A program made the translations under genes and the position numbers. Below, piece by piece: positions 37,677 to 46,534 of a stretch of 64,000 bases of DNA; position 1 is the first letter of the stretch, and each line of letters starts with the position of its first letter. The stretch is from Aliiroseovarius subalbicans (GTDB taxonomy: Bacteria; Pseudomonadota; Alphaproteobacteria; Rhodobacterales; Rhodobacteraceae): the NCBI RefSeq assembly GCF_022678625.1, contig NZ_JALBYQ010000002.1, forward strand, positions 124,001 to 188,000, in the 5' to 3' direction. The notes under the pieces were generated by a model. That model did no database searches. It was not told the origin of the DNA and worked only from the letters and a program-made list of their open reading frames with translations.

Positions 37677-39440
37677 ATGACCGAGACCGCCGAAAAAGCC
37701 TATCAGGTTCTTGCACGTAAATACCGACCGGAAAGCTTTACCGATCTGGTCGGGCAGGAGGCGATGGTTCGCACCCTGAAGAATGCGTTCGAAAGCGACC
37801 GGATCGCGCAGGCCTTCGTGATGACCGGCATCCGCGGCATCGGCAAGACCACCACCGCGCGCATCATCGCCAAGGGGATGAATTGCATCGGACCGGATGG
37901 GACCGGCGGGCCAACGGTCGAACCCTGCGGGACCTGTGAACACTGCGTGGCGATCGCCGAAGGGCGGCATGTGGACGTGATGGAGATGGACGCCGCCAGC
38001 CGGACCGGTGTGGGCGACATCCGCGAGATCATCGACAGCGTGCATTACCGGGCGGCCTCGGCACGCTACAAGATATACATCATCGACGAAGTGCACATGC
38101 TGTCGACCAGCGCCTTCAACGCACTTCTGAAGACGCTTGAGGAACCGCCGGAGCATGTGAAATTCATCTTCGCCACCACCGAAATCCGCAAGGTGCCGGT
38201 TACGGTGCTGTCGCGCTGCCAGCGCTTCGACCTGCGCCGGATCGAGCCCGAAGACATGCTGGCGATGCTGCGCCGGATCGCGGACGCGGAAGGGGCACAG
38301 ATCGCCGAAGACGCGCTGGCGCTGATCACGCGCGCGGCCGAAGGGTCAGCCCGGGATGCGCAATCGCTGCTGGATCAGGCGATATCGCATGGCGCGGGGG
38401 AAACCACCGCCGACCAGGTGCGCGCGATGCTGGGTCTGGCAGATCGGGGCCGTGTGCTGGACCTGTTCGACCTGATCATGAAGGGGGACGCAGCGGCGGC
38501 CCTGACCGAGCTGTCGGCGCAATATGCCGACGGCGCCGACCCGATGGCTGTGCTGCGCGACCTGGCCGAGGTGACCCATTGGGTCAGCGTGATCAAGATC
38601 ACGCCCGCAGCCGCCGAAGACCCGACAGTCGCGCCGGATGAACGTTTGCGCGGGCAGGCCATGGCGCAGGCTCTGCCGATGCGCGCGATGACGCGGATGT
38701 GGCAGATGCTTTTGACCGCGCTTGAGGAAGTGGGGGCCGCACCCAATGCGATGATGGCCGCCGAAATGGCGGTGATCAGGCTGACGCATGTGGCCGACCT
38801 TCCGTCGCCCGAAGAACTGGTGAAACGTTTGAAGGACGCCCCCGTGCCGCCGCCCCTTCCGGGGGGGAATGGTGGCGGTGGGGGGCAAGCCCCTGGCAGG
38901 GCCGCGCCTGCGGCGGGCGGGGGGGCCTCGCTTCGCTCGGCTCCGTCCGGTGGATCTGGTGGCGCGACTGCAACCGCCCTGGCACAGGACAGCGACCACG
39001 CGCTGGCGCGCTTTGGTCGGTTCGAGGATGTGGTCGAGCTGATCCGCGCCAATCGCGACGTGAAGCTTTTGGTCGAGGTTGAAGGCGCGCTGCGGCTGGC
39101 GAATTATGCCCCCGGACGGATTGAATTCACCCCAACCGAGAAAGCCCCACAGGACCTGGCCGCCCGTTTGGCGCAACGTCTGCAAGGCTGGACCGGTGTG
39201 CGCTGGGGCGTAACGCTGGTCAACGAGTGCGACGCGCCAACCATTGCCGAACTGCGCGACGGTGAGGAACTTGCGCTCAAGCAAGAGGCGGAGGATCACC
39301 CCCTGGTCCAGGCCGTGATCGCCGCATTTCCAGGCGCCAAGATCAGCGACATTCGCACCCCCGACGACATCGCCGCCGAGGCGGCCGTCGAGGCGCTTCC
39401 GGAAGTCGAGGACGAATGGGATCCGTTCGAGGATGACTGA
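37677..39440 (+). CDS. dnaX: DNA polymerase III subunits gamma/tau
   Basis: Clamp-loader ATPase, 587 residues from the ATG at 37677. Walker A is GIRGIGKTTTARI; a four-Cys zinc module begins NCIGPDG and ends CGTCEHC; the sensor segment IIDEVHMLSTSAFNALLKTLEEPP is typical. A Gly/Pro/Ala linker (about residues 385-425) leads to the tau-specific C-terminal domain ending EVEDEWDPFEDD. The linker DNA contains a stretch (38922-38944) resembling extragenic palindromes seen elsewhere in the window. No obvious A-rich slippery heptamer for gamma production was found. Followed by ybaB and recR, the usual order. Confidence 0.97.
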   Translation: MTETAEKAYQVLARKYRPESFTDLVGQEAMVRTLKNAFESDRIAQAFVMTGIRGIGKTTTARIIAKGMNCIGPDGTGGPTVEPCGTCEHCVAIAEGRHVDVMEMDAASRTGVGDIREIIDSVHYRAASARYKIYIIDEVHMLSTSAFNALLKTLEEPPEHVKFIFATTEIRKVPVTVLSRCQRFDLRRIEPEDMLAMLRRIADAEGAQIAEDALALITRAAEGSARDAQSLLDQAISHGAGETTADQVRAMLGLADRGRVLDLFDLIMKGDAAAALTELSAQYADGADPMAVLRDLAEVTHWVSVIKITPAAAEDPTVAPDERLRGQAMAQALPMRAMTRMWQMLLTALEEVGAAPNAMMAAEMAVIRLTHVADLPSPEELVKRLKDAPVPPPLPGGNGGGGGQAPGRAAPAAGGGASLRSAPSGGSGGATATALAQDSDHALARFGRFEDVVELIRANRDVKLLVEVEGALRLANYAPGRIEFTPTEKAPQDLAARLAQRLQGWTGVRWGVTLVNECDAPTIAELRDGEELALKQEAEDHPLVQAVIAAFPGAKISDIRTPDDIAAEAAVEALPEVEDEWDPFEDD

Positions 39441-39518
39441 CGTCTCGGGCGCCATGCGGCTTGTATGCGCGCTCCGGCGCCCGTATCTAGAGATCAAACA
39501 CTTTCGAAGGAGCATGAC

Positions 39519-39863
39519 ATGCTGAAAGGACTGGGCGGGCTTGGCGACATGGCCAAGATGATGAAGACCGCACAAGAAATGCAGACCAAGATGACCGAGA
39601 TGCAGGAAGACCTGGCCAACGTCACGGTCACGGGCGAAAGCGGCGCGGGTCTGGTCAAGGCCACGGCGACCGCCAAAGGCGTTCTGACCGGCCTGGACAT
39701 CGACCCGTCGATCTTCAACCCGGACGAAAAAGAGGTCGTCGAAGACCTGATCCTGGCCGCCATCAAGGACGCCCAGGCCCGGGCGGCAGCCAAGAGCGAA
39801 GAGGAAATGTCGAAGATGACCGAGAGCCTGGGCCTGCCCAAGGACATGAAGCTGCCGTTCTGA
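39519..39863 (+). CDS. YbaB/EbfC nucleoid-associated protein
   Basis: 114-residue DNA-binding protein; N-terminal [22 protein letters not shown] and C-terminal [20 protein letters not shown] are family-typical. Start at 39519 has a perfect AAGGAG site; a longer frame from 39465 is not needed. Lies between dnaX and recR, one base from the recR start. Confidence 0.95.
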   Translation: MLKGLGGLGDMAKMMKTAQEMQTKMTEMQEDLANVTVTGESGAGLVKATATAKGVLTGLDIDPSIFNPDEKEVVEDLILAAIKDAQARAAAKSEEEMSKMTESLGLPKDMKLPF

Positions 39864-39864
39864 C

Positions 39865-40461
39865 ATGGCCGAGGCCCCGCGCGACATCGAGAACCTGATC
39901 GAGCTGATGGCCAAGCTGCCGGGGCTTGGCCCACGCTCGGCCCGTCGCGCGGTGCTGTACCTGATCCGCAAGCGCGCCCTGGTGCTGGCCCCGTTGTCGG
40001 ATGCGATGCAGGTGGTTGCGGCCACCGCGCGCGAATGCCTGACCTGCGGCAACGTGGGCACAACCGACATCTGCGATATTTGCGCCAGCGAAAAGCGCGC
40101 GACCGGAGAGTTATGCGTGGTCGAAGACGTGGCCGACCTGTGGGCGATGGAACGCGCAGGCGTGTTCAAGGGTCGCTATCACGTGCTGGGCGGGACGCTG
40201 TCGGCTTTGGACTCGGTCGGGCCTGAAGATCTGGGCATCCCGCGGCTGGTCCAACGTGTTGTGGACGACGCGATCACCGAAGTTATCCTGGCGCTGAACG
40301 CCACCGTCGACGGCCAGACCACCGCGCATTACATCGCCGAAGAGCTGGAAGGACGCTGCGCAGTCACGTCGCTGGCCCAGGGCGTGCCGATCGGGGGCGA
40401 GCTTGACTATCTCGACGATGGCACGATCTCGGCTGCCCTGAACGCGCGCAAAGCGGTCTGA
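39865..40461 (+). CDS. recR: Recombination mediator RecR
   Basis: 198 residues. Helix-hairpin-helix [13 protein letters not shown], zinc finger CLTCGN...CDICAS (C4), and a TOPRIM domain ([17 protein letters not shown]). Works with RecF/RecO to load RecA at gaps. The start is one base after the ybaB stop, so tightly coupled. Followed by hairpin structures rather than another coding gene in this direction. Confidence 0.96.
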   Translation: MAEAPRDIENLIELMAKLPGLGPRSARRAVLYLIRKRALVLAPLSDAMQVVAATARECLTCGNVGTTDICDICASEKRATGELCVVEDVADLWAMERAGVFKGRYHVLGGTLSALDSVGPEDLGIPRLVQRVVDDAITEVILALNATVDGQTTAHYIAEELEGRCAVTSLAQGVPIGGELDYLDDGTISAALNARKAV

Positions 40462-40470
40462 GCCACACAC

Positions 40471-40493
40471 CAGATTTTTTAACGAAAAATCTG
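40471..40493. repeat. AT-core hairpin after recR
   Basis: Perfect 9-base stem CAGATTTTT (40471-40479) and AAAAATCTG (40485-40493) with loop TAACG. It lies ten bases after recR and could terminate it. It resembles the hairpin CCGATTTTT/AAAAATCGG at 52582-52603, and in both a GC-rich stretch follows. Bidirectional, so strand is not assigned. Confidence 0.65.
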
Positions 40494-40527
40494 CTCCTGC
40501 GGGGCGGTGGCCTCGCTGCGCTCGGTG

Positions 40528-40610
40528 GGCGCCCCGGCGCGGCGGGGTGGGCGACCACACGGGGGCGGTCGCCACAACGGTGCAATGGGTGGGAGCCGTG
40601 CCGGGGCGCC
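40528..40610. repeat. Long-loop inverted repeat element C between recR and thiolase gene
   Basis: Arms GGCGCCCCGGCGCGGC (40528-40543) and GCCGTGCCGGGGCGCC (40595-40610), one mismatch. The 51-base loop starts GGGGTGGG, contains ACCACA and ends CAATGGGTGGGA, the closest match to element A. A GGCCTCGCTGCGCTCGG stretch (40509-40525) sits to its left. It occupies a convergent junction and its right end is 12 bases from the thiolase stop. Confidence 0.7.
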
Positions 40611-40622
40611 GACCTGCCCGCG

Positions 40623-41798
40623 TCAGAGCCGCTCGATGGCGATGGCGATGCCCTGACCGCCGCCGATGCACATGGTGATCAGCGCCTTCGATCCACCTGT
40701 CCGCCCAAGTTCGTGCAGCGCCTTCACGGTGATGATCGCGCCGGTGGCGCCGACCGGGTGGCCCAGCGCAATGGCACCGCCATTGGGGTTCACGCGGGCC
40801 GGGTCCAGGCCAAGACCCTTGTTCACCGCCAGCGCCTGCGCCGCGAAGGCCTCGTTCGATTCGATCACGTCGAAATCGGTCACCGCCAGCCCGGTCTTGG
40901 CCAACAGGTTCTCCACCGCGGGCACCGGGCCGATGCCCATCACTTCGGGCCGCACGCCGGCCAGCGCATAGCCCAGGATGCGGGCGCGGGGCTTGAGCCC
41001 TGCTGCCTCGGCAGCCTCGGCACGGGCCAGCACCAGGGCGGCGGCACCGTCGTTGATGCCTGACGCATTGCCCGCCGTCACCGTGCCGTCCTTCTGGAAC
41101 ACTGTGCGCAAGCCTGCCAGCGCCTCGGGCGTGGTGGGTTTGGGGTGCTCATCGGTGTCGAACAGCACCGTTTCGCGACGTTGCTTCACCTCGACCGGCA
41201 CGATCTGGTCCTTGAAATACCCGGCCTCGATCGCCGCTGCGGCGCGGGCCTGGCTTTCCAGCGCGAAGGCGTCCTGATCGGCGCGGCTGACGTCATGCTC
41301 GGCGGCCACGTTTTCCGCGGTGACCCCCATGTGGCCAGTGCCGAACGGGCAGTTCAGCGCGCCCAGCATCATGTCCTGCGCGCCGGTGTCGCCCATCTTC
41401 TGACCCCAGCGGGCCTGGGGCAGAATATAGGGCGAGCGGCTCATGCTTTCGGCGCCGCCTGCCAACGCGAAATCAGCATCGCCCAGCATCAGGCTTTGCG
41501 TCGCCGACACGATTGCTTGCGCGCCCGAACCGCACAGGCGGTTCACATTCATCGCGGGGGTGGTGTCGGGAATACCCGCCTCCATCGCCGCGACGCGCGA
41601 CAGGTACATGTCACGCGGTTCGGTGTTGATCACGTGGCCGAACACGACCTGGCCCACCTGCCCCGGTTCGACCCCGGCGCGGGCCATGGCCTCTCGCGCA
41701 ACGATGGCGCCCAGGGTGATGGGCGGCGTGGCGGCCAGGCTGCCGCCAAAGGTGCCGATGGCGGTGCGTGCGCCGTCCAGGATTACGATATCGGTCAT
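40623..41798 (-). CDS. Acetyl-CoA acetyltransferase (beta-ketothiolase)
   Basis: 391 residues. Catalytic Cys89 in NRLCGSGAQ, His in NPNGGAIALGHPVGATGA and Cys in CIGGGQGIA match thiolase II. Condenses two acetyl-CoA units or cleaves acetoacetyl-CoA; could be PhaA, AtoB or BktB by sequence alone, with no phaB or phaC next to it. The MarR-type regulator lies 75 bases upstream in the same direction. Confidence 0.95.
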   Translation of the reverse strand: MTDIVILDGARTAIGTFGGSLAATPPITLGAIVAREAMARAGVEPGQVGQVVFGHVINTEPRDMYLSRVAAMEAGIPDTTPAMNVNRLCGSGAQAIVSATQSLMLGDADFALAGGAESMSRSPYILPQARWGQKMGDTGAQDMMLGALNCPFGTGHMGVTAENVAAEHDVSRADQDAFALESQARAAAAIEAGYFKDQIVPVEVKQRRETVLFDTDEHPKPTTPEALAGLRTVFQKDGTVTAGNASGINDGAAALVLARAEAAEAAGLKPRARILGYALAGVRPEVMGIGPVPAVENLLAKTGLAVTDFDVIESNEAFAAQALAVNKGLGLDPARVNPNGGAIALGHPVGATGAIITVKALHELGRTGGSKALITMCIGGGQGIAIAIERL

Positions 41799-41873
41799 GT
41801 GGTCTCTCCCGCTCTGTCAGATGTCGCGGGCAGAGTGACACAGGGCGCGGGCCTTGTCGCCTCTGACGCTCCG

Positions 41874-42317
41874 TCAGTCGGTCTGACGCGGCTTCAGCGC
41901 CTCGCCAAGCCGCCGGACCTGGTCGCGAAACGGGCCGTCGTCGCCGCCCAGCGCCCCCACCAGCTCCTGCTCATAGGCCTTGGCGATCGGCGCCAGCGCG
42001 TCGATCATCGCGCGGCCCTTGTCGGTCAGCTTCAGCTCGACCAGGCGGCGGTCGGTCTCGTTCACCGTCTTGGTGATATAGCCCGCCTCCTCCAGCCGAG
42101 AGGCCGCCCGACTGACCTTGGGCTTGTCCATGTCGACCCGCTCGTGAATTTCGCGCACGCTGACCGCATCGCCGCGCGACAGGTGCGCCACCACCCGCCA
42201 TTCGGCGACAGAAATGCCATAGGCCTTGCGATAGTGACGCGAGAACCCGGCACTGACACGCGCGGACAGAACAGCCAGTTGGTAGGGCAGAAAGGCATCA
42301 AGGTTGAAATCGGTCAC
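41874..42317 (-). CDS. MarR-family transcriptional regulator
   Basis: 147-residue winged-helix protein. The recognition region is WRVVAHLSRGDAVSVREIHERVDMDKPKVSRAASRLEEAGYI, with the wing VNETDRRLVELKLT. Lies directly upstream of the thiolase gene in the same direction and 150 bases from the divergent MFS gene, so it may control either. No operator identified. Confidence 0.92.
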   Translation of the reverse strand: MTDFNLDAFLPYQLAVLSARVSAGFSRHYRKAYGISVAEWRVVAHLSRGDAVSVREIHERVDMDKPKVSRAASRLEEAGYITKTVNETDRRLVELKLTDKGRAMIDALAPIAKAYEQELVGALGGDDGPFRDQVRRLGEALKPRQTD

Positions 42318-42466
42318 GGCGCTCCCCCGGTTGCGCCATAAAGGCCATGAAACAAGGGGCTTGGCAAGAGCGTTGCACCTGCAACGGTCGAACCGATCAT
42401 CGCCGGGGTTGCCGTGACGGGCAAAGCCGTGTCATCTGGCGCGATCTGACCAACGGGAGGGGACCC

Positions 42467-43651
42467 ATGCGGATCGGCATTTTCTTTCTGGTGATCGCTT
42501 ATGTGCTCAGCCAGTTCTATCGCGCCTTCCTGGCGGTGATGACCCCGGTCCTGTCGACCGACCTGGGCGCCACGGCCGAGCATTTGTCGCGGGCCTCGGG
42601 CCTGTGGTTCATCATCTTTGCCGCGATGCAGATTCCTGTGGGGTGGGCGCTGGATCATCTGGGCCCGCGCCGGGTGGCAGCGGTGCTGCTGGCGCTGGGC
42701 GGCGGCGGCGGGGCAGCTGTCTTTGCGATGGCGACAACACCCGGTCATGTCCAGATCGCAATGATGCTGATCGGTGTGGGCTGTTCGCCGGTGCTGATGG
42801 CCAGCTATTACATCTTCGCCCGCATGTATGCGCCCGCCGTGTTTGCCACCTTGGCCGGGGCCGTGATTGGCATCGGCGCGCTTGGCAATATAGCAGGATC
42901 CCTGCCGATGGCCTGGGCGGTCGAAGTGCTGGGCTGGCGCGAAACCATGTGGGGGCTGGCCGCTGTCACGCTGATCGTCGCACTCGCGATTTTCTTTGCT
43001 GTGCAGGACCCGCCTTCGGCCCACGGCGAAGGCGCCCCGAAAGGGTCGGTGCTGGACCTTCTGAAAATGCCGGCGCTGTGGCCGATCTTTGCCCTGATGT
43101 TCGTGAACTATACCGCGCCTGCGGGCCTGCGCGGACTTTGGGCCGGGCCGTTCCTGAAGGATGTCTATGGCATGGACGCGTCCGGCATTGGTGTCGTGAC
43201 GCTGGTCATGGGCCTGTCGATGGTGATTGGCAACTTCGCTTATGGCCCGCTGGATCGCGTGTTCAAGACCCGCAAATGGGTGATCTTCGTGGGCAACATG
43301 GCGGCGGTGGCCTGCGTGTTCCTGCTGTGGCTGGCGCCCGAAGCAAGTGCGGTGCGCACGACGCTTCTGCTGGCAGCCATCGGCCTGTTTGGCTCTAGCT
43401 TCCCGATGATCGTCGCGCATTCGCGCAGCTTCTTCCCGCCGCACCTGGTTGGGCGTGGCGTGACGTTGGTCAACATGTTCGGGATCGGCGGCGTGGGAAT
43501 TTTCCAGTTCGCATCAGCCAACGTGTTCACGGCGGCGCAGGCGGGCGCGGTGTCGTCCGCGTCCGCCTATCAGACCGTGTTTCTGTTCTTTGCCATTCCG
43601 ACGTTGATCGGCTGCCTTGTGTATCTGTTCAGCCAGGACCGGCTGGACTGA
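42467..43651 (+). CDS. MFS-family transporter
   Basis: 394-residue protein with about 12 hydrophobic segments and the MFS loop pattern GWALDHLGPRRVAAVLLALG (motif A-like, Asp-Arg). Start at the ATG at 42467 behind GGGAGGGG; a longer frame upstream overlaps the regulator's promoter. Substrate unknown. Divergent from the MarR gene, so regulation by it is likely. The 3' end lies three bases from the convergent helicase stop. Confidence 0.9.
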   Translation: MRIGIFFLVIAYVLSQFYRAFLAVMTPVLSTDLGATAEHLSRASGLWFIIFAAMQIPVGWALDHLGPRRVAAVLLALGGGGGAAVFAMATTPGHVQIAMMLIGVGCSPVLMASYYIFARMYAPAVFATLAGAVIGIGALGNIAGSLPMAWAVEVLGWRETMWGLAAVTLIVALAIFFAVQDPPSAHGEGAPKGSVLDLLKMPALWPIFALMFVNYTAPAGLRGLWAGPFLKDVYGMDASGIGVVTLVMGLSMVIGNFAYGPLDRVFKTRKWVIFVGNMAAVACVFLLWLAPEASAVRTTLLLAAIGLFGSSFPMIVAHSRSFFPPHLVGRGVTLVNMFGIGGVGIFQFASANVFTAAQAGAVSSASAYQTVFLFFAIPTLIGCLVYLFSQDRLD

Positions 43652-43654
43652 TAC

Positions 43655-44983
43655 TTAAGCCGCGTTCTTTCGGCGCGGACGGTGACGCTTACCGCCCGGT
43701 CCACCGGGCTTGCCACCACCGCCAGACCCGGGCGCGCCATGCGCCTTGGGTCCACGCGGGGGGCCACCACGACCGCGACCGCCACCTTGCGGGCCGCCAC
43801 GACCGCCGCCGCCACCGCCACCACGACCGCCGCGCTGCACGCGCTTTTCTTCCTCAGGGCGGGTGCCGCCCAGAACCGGGATCTCGATCTTCATCAGCTT
43901 TTCGATTTCGCGCAGCGGGCCGACATCCAGCCCGGCCACGAAGGAAATCGCATCCCCGTCTGCCCCTGCCCGCGCGGTCCGGCCAATCCGGTGCACGTAG
44001 TTCTCGGCCACCTCCGGCATATCGTAGTTGTAAACGTGGCTGACACCGGGAATGTCGATCCCGCGTGCGGCCACGTCCGTGGCGACCAGGATGCGAGCCT
44101 CACCATCACGGAACGCTTTCAGCGCCCGTTCGCGTTGGCCTTGCGATTTGTTGCCGTGGATCGACACCGCGTTGAAGCCGTATTTCACCAGGTCATTTTT
44201 TAGCTTCTCTGACCCATGTTTGGTACGCCCGAACACCAGCGCCAGACCATCGGGCGAGTCCTTCAGATACTTGACCAGCAGGCGCAGCTTGTCGCCCTTG
44301 TCCTGAGCAAAATGCACGCCCTGAGTGATCTTGTCCGCCGCTTTGCCGGGCTTGGCGACCTGAATGCGCACGGGATCGTCAAGGTAAGCCTTGGACAGCT
44401 CGGCCATCTGTTTCGGCATCGTCGCGGAAAACAGCATCGTCTGGCGCGGGGTGCCCAGTTCGGGCGCAATCCGGCGCAGGGCGTGGATGAAGCCCATGTC
44501 GAGCATCTGGTCGGCCTCGTCCAGCACCAGGAAGGTCGCCTTGTCCAGACGGATCGCGTGACGCTCCATCAGGTCGATCAGGCGACCGGGAGTAGCAACC
44601 AGGATGTCGGTGCCGCGGGCCAGGAACTGGATCTGCTTGTTGATGGACACACCGCCCACCACCGTGTTCACCTTCAGGTGCGAGCCCTTCACGTAGGACA
44701 CCAGGTTTTCGGTGATCTGGTTCACCAGCTCGCGCGTCGGCGCCAGGATCAACGCCTTGATGCACTTGGGCTCACGCTTTTCGTGGCTTTTCAGCATCTG
44801 GTGGATCAGCGGCAGGCCGAAGGCTGCCGTTTTGCCGGTGCCGGTCTGGGCCAGGCCCATCACGTCGCGCCCTTCCAGAACCAGCGGGATCGCCTGTTCC
44901 TGGATCGGGGTGGGTTTGTCATAGCCAGCGGATTTGATGGCTTCGAGAAGTTTGGGCGCAAGGCCCAGATCGTCAAACGTCAT
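43655..44983 (-). CDS. DEAD-box ATP-dependent RNA helicase (RhlE-like)
   Basis: 442 residues from the ATG at 44983, placed after AAGGA. All DEAD motifs are present: FDDLGLAPKLLEAIK with Q motif PTPIQ, AQTGTGKT, PTRELVNQI, TPGRL, VLDEADQML, SAT, TDVAARGIDIP and HRIGRTARAG. The C-terminal tail is rich in Gly/Arg/Pro (GGGGRGGPQGGGRGRGG), typical of RhlE/DeaD. Likely remodels rRNA or mRNA, often in the cold. Preceded by a long untranslated leader. Confidence 0.95.
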   Translation of the reverse strand: MTFDDLGLAPKLLEAIKSAGYDKPTPIQEQAIPLVLEGRDVMGLAQTGTGKTAAFGLPLIHQMLKSHEKREPKCIKALILAPTRELVNQITENLVSYVKGSHLKVNTVVGGVSINKQIQFLARGTDILVATPGRLIDLMERHAIRLDKATFLVLDEADQMLDMGFIHALRRIAPELGTPRQTMLFSATMPKQMAELSKAYLDDPVRIQVAKPGKAADKITQGVHFAQDKGDKLRLLVKYLKDSPDGLALVFGRTKHGSEKLKNDLVKYGFNAVSIHGNKSQGQRERALKAFRDGEARILVATDVAARGIDIPGVSHVYNYDMPEVAENYVHRIGRTARAGADGDAISFVAGLDVGPLREIEKLMKIEIPVLGGTRPEEEKRVQRGGRGGGGGGGRGGPQGGGRGRGGPPRGPKAHGAPGSGGGGKPGGPGGKRHRPRRKNAA

Positions 44984-45342
44984 ATCATTCCTTTTGGCAC
45001 GCGCCAGGCGCACCACGTAAACGGATACAGCACCGCACGGTGGCGGTCTGTCTTGCGGTTGCGGCCAAGGCACTCGCGTATCGGACACCATGTCCAAGAC
45101 GCCGATCCGGCCGTCAGAACCCCGCGTGAATTGGGAACTTGTGTGGACGCACATCGCGCCACTGGGTCAACTCTGCCATGCCGAAACCGGCGGGCTGCTC
45201 ACGCGGCAGCGGGTCAGAGGTTGCGCCCCTATCACAGCAGATGAGGATTAAGTCAACGTAAATCAATGCCCCCTTCCCCAAGGTCCAGCTTTCCGCTACA
45301 CCGCGCCCGTCTTGTGACAGACTCGAATAAGGAGACCCTCAG
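44984..45342. promoter_or_regulatory. 359-base non-coding region between helicase and asd: long leader and promoters
   Basis: No protein gene fits here, though a frame continuous with the helicase extends to 45154. On the minus strand TTGACT (45251-45256) and TGATAG (45229-45234), 16 bases apart, form a weak promoter that would give the helicase a leader of about 240 bases, as is common for cold-shock DEAD-box mRNAs. On the plus side the asd ribosome site AAGGAG is clear but its promoter is not. Confidence 0.35.
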
Positions 45343-46365
45343 ATGGGCTATAAGGTCGCTGTCGTCGGCGCCACGGGTAACGTGGGCCGCGAAATGCTGA
45401 ACATCCTGGCGGAACGCCAGTTCCCCGTGGACGAGATTGCCGCGCTTGCGTCGCGCCGGTCCCTGGGCACCGAGGTCAGCTTTGGCGACACCACCCTGAA
45501 GACCCAGGACCTGGACGGGTTTGACTTCGCGGGCTGGGACATGGCGCTGTTTGCTGTCGGGTCCGAAGCCACCAAGAAATACGCGCCTATGGCCGCAAAG
45601 GCGGGCTGCGTGGTGATCGACAACTCGTCGCTCTATCGCTACGACCCCGACATTCCGCTGATCGTGCCCGAGGTGAACCCGCAGGCGATCCACGATTATG
45701 CCAAGAAGAACATCATCGCCAACCCGAATTGTTCGACTGCGCAGATGGTCGTGGCGCTGAAGCCGCTGCATGATCGTGCCAAGATCAAGCGCGTCGTGGT
45801 GTCGACGTATCAATCCGTGTCCGGCTCGGGCAAGGACGCGATTGATGAGCTGTGGAACCAGACCAAGGGCATGTATGTGCCGGGTCAGGAGGTCGCGCCG
45901 TCGGTCTACCCCAAACAGATCGCCTTCAACGTGATCCCGCATATCGATGTCTTCATGGATTCGGGCGACACGAAAGAAGAATGGAAGATGATTGCCGAGA
46001 CAAAAAAGATCGTCGACAAGAACATCAAAGTCACCGCCACCTGCGTGCGCGTTCCGGTCTTTGTCGGCCATTCGGAATCAATCAACATCGAGACCGAGGA
46101 TTTCCTGGACGAAGACGAAGCGCGTGACATCCTGCGCACCGCACCGGGCATCCTGGTGGTCGATAAGCGCGAAAACGGCGGCTATGTCACCCCGGTTGAA
46201 TGTGTCGGCGACTTCGCCACTTTCATCAGCCGTATCCGTCAGGATGTGACGGTCGAAAATGGCCTGAACCTGTGGTGCGTCTCGGACAACCTGCGCAAAG
46301 GTGCTGCCCTGAACGCGGTGCAGATCGCCGAGCTTCTGGGGCGCGAAGTTCTGAAAAAGGGCTGA
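45343..46365 (+). CDS. asd: Aspartate-semialdehyde dehydrogenase
   Basis: Reduces aspartyl phosphate for lysine/DAP, threonine and methionine synthesis. 340 residues. NADP motif VGATGNVGREM, catalytic Cys in NPNCSTAQMV, and His/Arg positions in the C-terminal domain (RVPVFVGHSESI). Start has AAGGAG. Single-gene unit ended by a strong intrinsic terminator. Confidence 0.98.
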   Translation: MGYKVAVVGATGNVGREMLNILAERQFPVDEIAALASRRSLGTEVSFGDTTLKTQDLDGFDFAGWDMALFAVGSEATKKYAPMAAKAGCVVIDNSSLYRYDPDIPLIVPEVNPQAIHDYAKKNIIANPNCSTAQMVVALKPLHDRAKIKRVVVSTYQSVSGSGKDAIDELWNQTKGMYVPGQEVAPSVYPKQIAFNVIPHIDVFMDSGDTKEEWKMIAETKKIVDKNIKVTATCVRVPVFVGHSESINIETEDFLDEDEARDILRTAPGILVVDKRENGGYVTPVECVGDFATFISRIRQDVTVENGLNLWCVSDNLRKGAALNAVQIAELLGREVLKKG

Positions 46366-46389
46366 TTCCCACGCATAAGTGAGACACAG

Positions 46390-46417
46390 AACCCCCGCCC
46401 GAAATGGCGGGGGTTTT
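46390..46417 (+). terminator. Intrinsic terminator after asd
   Basis: Stem AACCCCCGCC (46390-46399), loop CGAAAT, stem GGCGGGGGTT (46406-46415) ending in TTTT. A textbook rho-independent terminator about 25 bases after the asd stop. The 46418-46534 stretch holds nothing else recognisable except the leader of the next gene. Confidence 0.9.
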
Positions 46418-46534
46418 GCGTTGAGGGGCAGTGCACCCGGCGCGGGACTTCCGCCAATGCGGCACCTCGTCCCTTCCCACGGCCCGTTTTTCGTGATCCC
46501 CTCCCACCACAGTATTTCTGATCGGGAGTTCTCC

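Noticed and set aside
37677-39440. Programmed frameshift in dnaX giving gamma
   Set aside because: No A-rich slippery heptamer with a following stem was found in the expected region; G-runs in the linker are not a known signal of this type.
38346-40169. Very long open frame on the minus strand across dnaX-ybaB-recR
   Set aside because: It lies entirely antisense to three confidently identified genes, has no family signature and reflects the high GC content that keeps stop codons rare in this frame.
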